Notes under the pieces: model-generated
Told to the model about the DNA's origin: nothing
Database searches by the model: none
What the model saw: only the letters and a program-made list of their open reading frames with translations
Made by a program: the position numbers and the translations under genes
Assembly (NCBI GenBank): GCA_019359415.1
Contig: JAHHHH010000071.1
Span: forward strand, 1-40,084
DNA: 40,084 nucleotides
Reading direction: 5' to 3'
Source of the DNA: Iphinoe sp. HA4291-MV1
Lineage (GTDB): Bacteria; Cyanobacteriota; Cyanobacteriia; Cyanobacteriales; Nostocaceae
Shown: in pieces, positions 30,605 through 37,446 of the stretch
Layout of the letters: every line of letters begins with the position of its first letter
Numbering within the stretch: the stretch's first letter is position 1

Positions 30605-31726
30605 ATGTCTATTGCTAAGTTTTTAAATTCTTCTAGGGTAAAGACGAAGTTAGATGCGGTTGTTGATAATACTAATGCTTTTTTGGTTGACCCGAATAAA
30701 GAGGATTTTTTGAAGCGTGAGGGGAAGCGTTCTGATCCAAAGTTGTTGGACCAGTATAAAATTATGGATGAGTACTTCTCGATTCGTACAAGTGATGATT
30801 TTCGGATGTTGGAGTACTTGTTTGAAAGAAATATGGCGATCGCATCTGTTATTGCTAATGGTCAGGAGATTCCCCAAACTCGGATGGGTCGTTTGATTAA
30901 GGTTGAGGGGGAGATGGGGAAGATTGCGATTTCTCACGTTTTTGGAGAGGAAGATGAGATTCGGATGATGGAACTCTCTAAAATGCAGGGGATGCCTAAG
31001 AATTTTGTTGATATGCTGATTCGGGGTGTTGATGGTTTGCAACCTCGTGTGATTAAGACTGCGAATGTGTTGACTTGGCAGTGTGTGACTCAAGGTTTTG
31101 TTGATTATACTGATACTCGCTCGAATACTGCGGTGAGATTGCGTTATCAAACTTATCCTGAGTTGTTTCCAGCGCCACTTACGGATGCAGCGGTTTGGAC
31201 TGATTTTGAGAATGCGAATGGGATTCGTGATTTAAGGGACCATGCTAGGGCTTTTTATAATTTGAATGGTTTCTATCCTGATGAAACTGTGATGTCTCAA
31301 GAGTTGGCTGATGATTTGATGAGTCAGTCTTCAACTCGTGACCATGCTCTTGCTCTTGGTTTGATTACTAATGTACCTGGGGCGACTGTGCAGACGATTG
31401 TGGATGAGATGATTCTCAACAAAATTGCTGAACGGTTGAAGTTTCCAAAGATTAGGATTTATGATGCTCAGTATGAAATTGAGGTTGCACCTGGTCAAAC
31501 TGTGCGGGGGCGTTATCTTCCAAGTCATACTTATGCTTTCTTGACTAGCGGTATGGGTGAGCGTTTGTTTGGTCCTACTTTGGAGGGTAAGGGGAAGCCG
31601 GGAATTTTTGTGATGACTGATGAGGTTTTGAAGTCTTCTCCTCCGGAGTCTCGTTCTTATGCGGTGGCGAGGATGATTCCGTTTGTTCCTCAGCCGAAGC
31701 TTTTGGGCGCAAGGAAGGTGAAGTGA
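30605..31726 (+). CDS. Phage major capsid protein, gpE family
   Basis: 373 residues, ATG after TAGGAGGATAT. The protein has the feel of lambda gpE-like (Phage_cap_E, HK97 fold) capsids: an N-terminal charged arm, QEIPQTRMGRLIKVEGEMGK, FVDYTDTRSNTAVRLRY followed by a Pro-rich turn, ALGLITNVPGATVQTIVDEM, and a C-terminal domain with YLPSHTYAFLTSGMGERLFG followed by ...PGIFVMTDEVLK and PRMIPFVPQP-like end. It would form the capsid shell. It lies between the decoration gene and a HhH gene. Full length and uninterrupted, so assembly competence is plausible. Confidence 0.75.
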   Translation: MSIAKFLNSSRVKTKLDAVVDNTNAFLVDPNKEDFLKREGKRSDPKLLDQYKIMDEYFSIRTSDDFRMLEYLFERNMAIASVIANGQEIPQTRMGRLIKVEGEMGKIAISHVFGEEDEIRMMELSKMQGMPKNFVDMLIRGVDGLQPRVIKTANVLTWQCVTQGFVDYTDTRSNTAVRLRYQTYPELFPAPLTDAAVWTDFENANGIRDLRDHARAFYNLNGFYPDETVMSQELADDLMSQSSTRDHALALGLITNVPGATVQTIVDEMILNKIAERLKFPKIRIYDAQYEIEVAPGQTVRGRYLPSHTYAFLTSGMGERLFGPTLEGKGKPGIFVMTDEVLKSSPPESRSYAVARMIPFVPQPKLLGARKVK

Positions 31727-31799
31727 AGAAAGAAAGGCATCTATGCTGAGGGCAGAAGGCAGAAGGGAAGAGGGTTTTGGCTAATTTAACAATGATTAT

Positions 31800-32282
31800 A
31801 TGATTGATCCAAGTAAGCCTGTGCGGCTTTTAAAGCACGTTTCTTATGGGACTGATTTTTATCAGCCGAGGGAATACCAGCCGGGTGAGTTACCTGCGGC
31901 TTTGTTGATTTCGGGAGTTGTTAGTCAAGTTGAGAGTAGGGGTGAGATAGCGATGCTCTCTCTGGGAGCCTTACCTGGCGCGATCGCTCCCATTGTCAGT
32001 TATAAAGATGCGGTTCCTGTGCAGGAGATGACTATGACTCCTCAAGAGCCTGCTGCGACTGCTTTGGCGTTTGGGCCTCCCTCGCTACCTGTACGACTGC
32101 AGGTGAATCAAGCTACTATTGATGAACTGTCTAAGTTGCCTGGTGTGGGTACTGCTACTGCTATGAAGCTAATTGCTGAGAGGGATAAGGGAGCTTTTAC
32201 TAGTTTGCAAGATTTGAGCGATCGCATTTCTTTACCGCGTGGTAAGTGGGAGGATTTGCGGGCGAATTTGTTGTTTGATTGA
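31800..32282 (+). CDS. Small head-module protein with C-terminal helix-hairpin-helix domain
   Basis: 160 residues. The N-terminal 70 are beta-type (VRLLKHVSYGTDFYQPREYQ, then PGELPAALL) and resemble small phage head-completion or connector proteins. Then comes a Pro/Ala linker and residues about 100-158 with a ComEA-like helix-hairpin-helix: VNQATIDELSKLPGVGTATA, MKLIAERDKGAF, ...LPRGKWEDLRANL. HhH motifs bind DNA backbones non-specifically. It sits between the capsid and terminase genes. A connector that touches packaged DNA is a reasonable inference. The combination is uncommon, but it may be typical for cyanobacterial relatives. Confidence 0.65.
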   Translation: MIDPSKPVRLLKHVSYGTDFYQPREYQPGELPAALLISGVVSQVESRGEIAMLSLGALPGAIAPIVSYKDAVPVQEMTMTPQEPAATALAFGPPSLPVRLQVNQATIDELSKLPGVGTATAMKLIAERDKGAFTSLQDLSDRISLPRGKWEDLRANLLFD

Positions 32283-32660
32283 GTGCGAGTCGCACGAGTT
32301 TTGCGTTGCATGTTTACGGGAGAAGGGTTTCCTCCGCTTTTGCAAAGTGGGCGTTGCAAAGAAAACTTTAGTATAAGAAAACTTTAGTATTTATACGCAC
32401 GTTACGTTCATACGTATCAACCTCACCCCGCCCTAACGGGCACCCCTCACGCCAGGTGCTACAACGGGGGAAACCCCCGCAACGCACTGGCTCTCCTTAT
32501 TAAGGAGAGGGGATTGGAATGAGGTAATTGAGCCGTAATTTGATATTTAGGTGTGTGTGCGTAAAACGCAAAGTGCTTTTCATTAATTTTCATTAATGAA
32601 GTTGTGCAACGTCTAAAGTTAAAATAGGCAATATAAATTTAATTATATTATATTATCAAA
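32283..32660. other. 378-bp spacer with intergenic repeats
   Basis: No gene was found. It carries the third CCTCACCCCGCCC repeat (32420-32512), interrupted by the 41-bp hairpin, and CTTTTCATTAATTTTCATTAATG, a short AT-rich repeat near 32574-32597. An AT-rich stretch TTATATTATATTATC lies just before the small terminase start. Confidence 0.6.
32449..32492. repeat. 41-bp hairpin inserted into an intergenic repeat
   Basis: GCCAGGTGCTACAACGGGGG and AACCCCCGCAACGCACTGGC interrupt CACCCCTC/TCTCCTT, which is continuous in the copies at 29331-29515. It is a near-copy, in inverse orientation, of 10130-10170 in the omega-RNA region. Confidence 0.8.
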
Positions 32661-33263
32661 ATGTCGAAGAAAGGTAATCCGCATGGGTTGACCGATTTGC
32701 AGATTAAATTTTGTCAGGAGTTTGTCAAAGATTTAAATGCAACTCGTGCATATCTGAGAGCAGGGTATAAAGTTAACACTTCTGATGCGGCTGGTGCTAA
32801 TGCGGCACGATTGCTAGCAAATGATAGGATTCAAGCATATTTGGGGGAAATAGCTAACCTTTCTGAAGTCAGTATTATTGCTGAGGTTGTTAAGATTGCT
32901 TTTACTAAAATTACTGATGTTCTTGAGTATGATGGCACGAATTTAAAAATTAAGCCTTCGCGAGAGTGGAGTAGTCATGCGAAATCTGCGGTGAAGAGTA
33001 TTACTGTGACTGAAACGGAGGTGAAGGGGAAACGCACTGTTGTGACTCAAATTACTATGCATGATAAGTTGGCTGCTTTGGAAAAGTTGATGCGTAAGTT
33101 TAAGCTTTATCCGAAGGAGGTTCCTTTGCTTGATGCTGTGCAGTTGCTATTAACAGAAGGTGTTGCTACGTCGGAACAAGCTCTGATTATTAGTGAAGGA
33201 ATTCGTCAAATTGAAGAGAGTTTAAGTATTTTTCCTTCGGTAAGTAAAATGCTTGAAAATTAG
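32661..33263 (+). CDS. terS: Terminase small subunit
   Basis: 200 residues. The start MSKKGNPHGLTDLQIKFCQE, then FVKDLNATRAYLRAGY is the standard opening of Terminase_2-type small subunits, with a helix-turn-helix for recognising the packaging site (AARLLANDRIQAYLGE). The middle (ITMHDKLAALEKLMRKFKLY) matches the family's oligomerisation helices. The C-terminus is a helical extension. It lies after the capsid genes, whereas most tailed phages place it before the portal. It is followed after 177 bp by the large subunit. DNA recognition is by analogy. Confidence 0.85.
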   Translation: MSKKGNPHGLTDLQIKFCQEFVKDLNATRAYLRAGYKVNTSDAAGANAARLLANDRIQAYLGEIANLSEVSIIAEVVKIAFTKITDVLEYDGTNLKIKPSREWSSHAKSAVKSITVTETEVKGKRTVVTQITMHDKLAALEKLMRKFKLYPKEVPLLDAVQLLLTEGVATSEQALIISEGIRQIEESLSIFPSVSKMLEN

Positions 33264-33270
33264 GCAGAGT

Positions 33271-33326
33271 GGGAGCATTCCAAATGTTTAAATTGCCGGG
33301 AGCATCCCATTTTTGTAAATTGCCCT
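33271..33326. repeat. Two copies of GGGAGCATYCC repeat between terminase genes
   Basis: GGGAGCATTCCAAATGTTTA..ATTGCC is followed by GGGAGCATCCCATTTTTGTA..ATTGCCC. A third copy is at 20757. This is a common cyanobacterial intergenic repeat. Confidence 0.8.
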
Positions 33327-33440
33327 TCACTCCTTCAAAAATGAAATAGGACTGCTATATGTATGAAGCTCACATAGAGATAATAAAATGAGGGGCTTGA
33401 AACTCTTCTTTAATCAACCTAATTCACTTTTGATAAAACA

Positions 33441-35054
33441 ATGGGATTGAAAGCATTAAAAAAATCTGCGTCTGTTTATCAAGAAGTTTATTTGACGAGT
33501 CGTGTTGACTTTTCTAAATATGCTTTTGACTCTGTTGGTTTTATTGAGAAGGAGTTGGGAGAAAGTTTAACTGAGGAACAAAAGTGTATTGCTAATTCGG
33601 TTGTTTGTAATAGAGAGACGAATGTTCAGGCGAGTCATTCGGTTGGGAAGTCGCATCTGAGCGCGAGAATTGTTTTATGGTGGATTTGTTGTAAGGGAGA
33701 AGGAGCTTTTGCTATTTCTACTGCTCCAACGAAAAGGCAGGTTCATCAGATATTATGGGGAGAGTTGAGAAAGATTTATGACCGCCATAGGGAGAAGATT
33801 GGTGGTGAAAGGGGTGAGACTTTTATACGGTTACCTGGTAATGCGAGGGCGATTGGTTTTACTTCAAGACATACTTCGTCGGATTCGTTTCAAGGGTTAC
33901 ATGAACGTAGTTTGTTGATTGTGATTGATGAGTCGAGTGGGGTTTCGGAGGAGATTGATGCGGGTGCTCAAGCGTGTGTGACTTCTGCGGAGAATAGATT
34001 ATTAAGGGTGGGAAATCCTATCAGAAATAATACAGCGTTTCATCGTGCTTGTTTGCGTTCTGCTATTCGTATTCCTTCATGGTCGCATCCTAATGTTTCT
34101 TGGGCGTATGAGTTATGTTCTGATGGAATTCATCGTTTGAAGAGTGAGGTTCGCTCGTGGATTCTTGATGAGAATGGGGAGGTGAAACCGGAGGAGGAAT
34201 GGTTAAGTGAGTACCGTTCTAAAATTCCGGGTGCTGTTTCTGTGCGCTGGATTGAGGAGGCGAGAACGAATTATGGGGAAAGTTCTTTATTTTGGCAAAC
34301 TCGTGTAGAAGCGCAGTTCCCGACGGATGATTCTGATGGTATTATTCCTAAGTCATGGCTTTTGCAAGCTCGCGAGCGCTATGATGCTAACCCGCAATAT
34401 TGGGATGATTTGGCGAAGGGTGATATCTGGCGGCTGGGTTTGGATGTTGGGGATGGACAAGATAATCACGCTTTGGCGATTTGGCGTGGACCTGTGTTAT
34501 ATGATGTACAGATACATGCGACGGTGGGCGATCGCATGGATACTATAAGAGCTGCTGAGATTGCTGTGGCTGTTATCCGGCGGTTGGGTGGTGATTATAG
34601 GATTGCTGTTGATAATACTGGAGTGGGTGCGGGGACGTTGGCAAGTTTGCTTGCAAGTGGGATGATGAATGCAAGTGGTTGCCGTTTTGGCGATGGGGCT
34701 GATGACCGTTCTTTGTTTTTGAATCGGAAGTCTCAGTTGTATTGGGAGTTTCGTGAGGGGTTGAGGATGGGGAAAGTGGCGATCGCTCCTTTGGGTGAGA
34801 AGGAAGATTATATTTTTCAGGATTGTACCGCGACTCGTTATAGTATCAATACGAAAGACCAGATTTGTTGTGAGGCGAAGGAGAAGACAAGGGCGCGGTT
34901 GAAGCGGAGTCCGGATGCGGAGGCGGTTGTGATTGCTTTGGAGAATTCGATGCACTTAAGTGCTGTGTGTTCTCATGTTGTTGGTGCGGATGGGTTGGAG
35001 TTAGGGAGTGTTGGTGAGGTGGCTTTGTTGCATCAGCTTTTTGATGGGGGTTGA
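33441..35054 (+). CDS. terL: Terminase large subunit
   Basis: 537 residues. ATPase: Walker A-type loop at 64-71 (ASHSVGKS) and Walker B with catalytic Glu at 158-164 (LLIVIDES), followed by the coupling region (TSAENRLLRVGNP). RNase H-like nuclease: LGLDVGDGQDNHALAIWRG with Asp335, and AVDNTGVGAG with Asp391. A helical C-terminus (RLKRSPDAEAVVIAL) carries the third acidic cluster. The protein would translocate DNA into the capsid and cut it. All core residues are present and there is no frameshift. The packaging pair is therefore likely functional even though the module lacks tail genes. Confidence 0.85.
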   Translation: MGLKALKKSASVYQEVYLTSRVDFSKYAFDSVGFIEKELGESLTEEQKCIANSVVCNRETNVQASHSVGKSHLSARIVLWWICCKGEGAFAISTAPTKRQVHQILWGELRKIYDRHREKIGGERGETFIRLPGNARAIGFTSRHTSSDSFQGLHERSLLIVIDESSGVSEEIDAGAQACVTSAENRLLRVGNPIRNNTAFHRACLRSAIRIPSWSHPNVSWAYELCSDGIHRLKSEVRSWILDENGEVKPEEEWLSEYRSKIPGAVSVRWIEEARTNYGESSLFWQTRVEAQFPTDDSDGIIPKSWLLQARERYDANPQYWDDLAKGDIWRLGLDVGDGQDNHALAIWRGPVLYDVQIHATVGDRMDTIRAAEIAVAVIRRLGGDYRIAVDNTGVGAGTLASLLASGMMNASGCRFGDGADDRSLFLNRKSQLYWEFREGLRMGKVAIAPLGEKEDYIFQDCTATRYSINTKDQICCEAKEKTRARLKRSPDAEAVVIALENSMHLSAVCSHVVGADGLELGSVGEVALLHQLFDGG

Positions 35055-35335
35055 GAAGCGGGTTAGGGAAAGTATGTTGGAAGTCAGTGTTGTTTACTTG
35101 TGAGGAACCCCGTAAAGACAGAAGGCTTGCGTCAAATGGGTTTTTACTCTTGACTGCATCTTGAAGCGTCCAAAGTTTGTCTCTGCTTAGTGATTTTACT
35201 GCTATTTAAGACTCAAAGATTTTCAACACTTTAACAGACTGCAATATGATGTAATATAAAGCAATATAATTTGTAGTCTTTTTCAGTGAAAATACTCTTT
35301 GACACTTAAATAATTCAATCTATAGCTCATCTATA
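35055..35335. other. Spacer between terminase and FHA genes
   Basis: 281 bp without a gene. It becomes AT-rich towards the end (GCAATATGATGTAATATAAAGCAATATAATTTG), which probably contains the promoter of the FHA gene; TTTGACACTTAAATAATTC near 35298 could be part of it. Confidence 0.4.
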
Positions 35336-36601
35336 ATGATTAATCTCAACCTATTCTGGGAGCAAGAGGGAAGAAGCTGGACTCTCCAGCCTAACCGTGA
35401 GTACTTTGTAGGCAGTGATTTGAATTGTGAGATTCCTTTGACTAATGTGGGTGTCGATAGTCAACATCTCAAGTTCAGCTTTGATCCAATCAACAATGTG
35501 TGGTATGTCCATAATTTAAGTGTTAATGGTATTTTTATCAATAATCAACGGATTACAAATTACCCAATTGGAACTCAAACACGCATTCTGGTTACTAATC
35601 TTGTTAATCTAGTAGCTACACCGGAAACTAGCAATACGACTACAGTTCAACAACCACAAGCTCAACAACTACAAGCTAGCACTTGGACTGCACCTATGTC
35701 AGCTACTTCAAATATAGTAACTGGCACAGGTAATATACAAAGAGCAACAATAGTAAACAACATACAAGAAATAACAATAGAAAAATTTATAAACAGAGGT
35801 TTTTTTGATAGAGAGCATCCGGAAGAATTAAGAGGTTATTTTTTAAGAGGTTTTAGTATCTCTAATAATCAAGATGTTGATTGGGAAAATCAATCGAAAC
35901 TTACACAAGTCAGGCATGATTTATATGAAGAAATCTATAAGACATTAGTAGATTTTAAAAAGCATGACAGCTATCTCGAAGAAAAACTATATTTTAGAAT
36001 TGTCAAATATATAGACTATAAATATCAAATATCCGATAGAGAGAGACTATATATAGAAATTGTGTTAGATACAATAAGAAATACAAAGATTAGTACTCTG
36101 TGTAGATTTTTTATTAATGGAAATAATTTGTATATTGCCGCTGATTCTTATGCTTTAGGAAGGCTAAAAAAAAGAAATTTGATATTTCAGACAATTATTT
36201 TATTAATATTAATCCCCTCATTACCCGGTCTCTTTGCTTTCTTTATTGTTCCTGGTATTATAGCTTTGTGGTACTTGTATTCTGTTTGGATTAAGTTTAT
36301 TAGAACTTTATTCCAAGGTGAATCATTTATGTATGCGCTCAGAATAAATTTTCAAAATAAAATAAGTAATAATTCTTTTGATTTAGATGATACTTCTATA
36401 TTTTTAAAAAGTTTGTTCCCCTTAATTATTGAATCTTTAAAAAAAATATTAAAGAAACATAATATGTTAAGTAAACAACTTGAAGAATACTTAGAGGAAA
36501 TAAGTAAAAATATTGGTGGTCAAACAATTAATATTGATACAGGAGGGGGTGGAATTTTTGGCTCGATATTTGGAAGTGCAAACAGCAAAGTTAATAATTA
36601 G
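35336..36601 (+). CDS. FHA-domain membrane protein with Gly-rich tail
   Basis: 421 residues. Residues about 10-95 are an FHA phosphopeptide-binding domain: FVGSDLNCEIPL, then SQHLKFSF and the downstream NGIFINNQRI. A Gln/Thr linker follows (about 100-130). A helical soluble segment (YKTLVDFKKHDSYLEEKLYF) leads to a long hydrophobic stretch at about 285-325 (TIILLILIPSLPGLFAFFIV, then PGIIALWYLY) that is two membrane helices. The C-terminus is charged, then Gly/Ile-rich: GGQTINIDTGGGGIFGSIFG. The low GC content differs from the phage genes before it. It is probably the first gene of the right-hand signalling group. FHA implies reading of Thr phosphorylation, for which a kinase would be needed; the only kinase in the window is truncated. 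Confidence 0.75.
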   Translation: MINLNLFWEQEGRSWTLQPNREYFVGSDLNCEIPLTNVGVDSQHLKFSFDPINNVWYVHNLSVNGIFINNQRITNYPIGTQTRILVTNLVNLVATPETSNTTTVQQPQAQQLQASTWTAPMSATSNIVTGTGNIQRATIVNNIQEITIEKFINRGFFDREHPEELRGYFLRGFSISNNQDVDWENQSKLTQVRHDLYEEIYKTLVDFKKHDSYLEEKLYFRIVKYIDYKYQISDRERLYIEIVLDTIRNTKISTLCRFFINGNNLYIAADSYALGRLKKRNLIFQTIILLILIPSLPGLFAFFIVPGIIALWYLYSVWIKFIRTLFQGESFMYALRINFQNKISNNSFDLDDTSIFLKSLFPLIIESLKKILKKHNMLSKQLEEYLEEISKNIGGQTINIDTGGGGIFGSIFGSANSKVNN

Positions 36602-36740
36602 CTTTGAGTATACAGTAGAATTCAGGAGTCAGGAGTCATAAGTAAAAAGGTCTTTCTGTCTGGTTTTTAGACCTTACTCTTTGTACTTCACGCACGAACA
36701 ATGTGCTGTAACCTAGAAATTAGAGTGGAGATTCAATCTT

Positions 36741-37118
36741 ATGGAACCAAATATAAGAATAAATACTGATGGAGGTTCTTTTGAAGGTAACATTGTCGGG
36801 GGAAAGCAAAATCAAATTAGTAACTATAAATATATATCTCAGGAGAAACAAACCCTTGCTCAAGCCGCTGCTGAGATTCAGTTGCTACTTGAACAGTTGG
36901 ACAAAACTTACTCCACTGACACCACTGCTGGCAAGATGACAGTAGCAACCGAAGCCATAAAGCATATTGAGAGTAACCCCAATTTAAGAGCACGGATACT
37001 CAGTGCGTTGAAGGTAGGTGGTGTGAAAGCATTCGAGCAATTCCTCAGTCATCCCGCAGCTAGTTTTGTTATTGGTGCATTGGAAGATTGGCAAAAAACT
37101 AATGGAGGGGCAGATTAG
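36741..37118 (+). CDS. Adaptor-like protein matching the pentapeptide protein C-terminus
   Basis: 125 residues. A Gly/Asn-rich start (IRINTDGGSFEGNIVGG) is followed by a helical part (AQAAAEIQLLLEQLDK, NPNLRARILSALKVGG, VIGALEDWQK). The helical part aligns with the last 80 residues of the pentapeptide protein at 590-2743 (EAAAEIQQLLKQL, NPTLKARVISALKSGG, IAIIEGWQ). This module occurs as a tail in several cyanobacterial membrane proteins as I know them. As a free-standing protein next to FHA and NB-ARC genes it looks like an adaptor or assembly partner. The function is unknown. ATG with GTGGAG nine bases upstream supports the start. Confidence 0.7.
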   Translation: MEPNIRINTDGGSFEGNIVGGKQNQISNYKYISQEKQTLAQAAAEIQLLLEQLDKTYSTDTTAGKMTVATEAIKHIESNPNLRARILSALKVGGVKAFEQFLSHPAASFVIGALEDWQKTNGGAD

Positions 37119-37272
37119 CTGAAAAGGAAGGACATGATATGACTCGTAATCATGTAAGATTTCAATAAACTTAAGAATCCGGAAAGTCGTACGGAAAGTT
37201 TGTATCTTACTCTGTTACTACTAAATTTATGAGCTAGCCTTATGACGGAACCTCTAACGTTGGTTGTCCCTT

Positions 37273-37389
37273 TTAAAAGACACAGGCTATATTGATAACA
37301 AAGCGTTTAACAGTATCTATGAAGATGCTGAAGAGATAGCCAAAATTCTTTTCTCAATCCTCAAGAAAACTAGAATCTCTGATAACTGA
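37273..37389 (+). pseudogene. C-terminal remnant of a four-helix-bundle (S23-type) protein gene
   Basis: A frame without start reads LKDTGYIDNKAFNSIYEDAE, then EIAKILFSILKKTRI and a TGA. This is the usual last helix pair of the small four-helix-bundle proteins related to 23S rRNA intervening-sequence proteins. The upstream helices are absent. The stop codon lies within the TAACTGATAACTG repeat. Confidence 0.55.
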
Positions 37390-37445
37390 TAACTGATAAC
37401 TGGTAACTGATAACTGGTAACTGATAACTGATAACTGATAACTGT
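37380..37445. repeat. Short tandem repeats of GATAACT
   Basis: About nine heptamer units of TGATAAC/TGGTAAC lie directly ahead of the NB-ARC start codon. They occupy the position of the ribosome site, so no good Shine-Dalgarno is visible. Repeat-number change there could alter translation. Confidence 0.75.
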
Positions 37446-37446
37446 T

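Larger units (their letters stand above)
37119..37446. other. Spacer with a gene remnant and short tandem repeats
   Basis: 328 bp. It holds the four-helix-bundle remnant (37273-37389) and the TAACTGATAACTGG repeats that run straight into the start of the NB-ARC gene. No clear promoter was seen. Confidence 0.5.

Noticed and set aside
37270-37390. A short intact gene starting at ATG 37221 (MTEPLTLVVPF)
   Set aside because: That frame stops after about 16 codons. The informative frame is the neighbouring one, which has no start and matches only the end of a four-helix-bundle protein.
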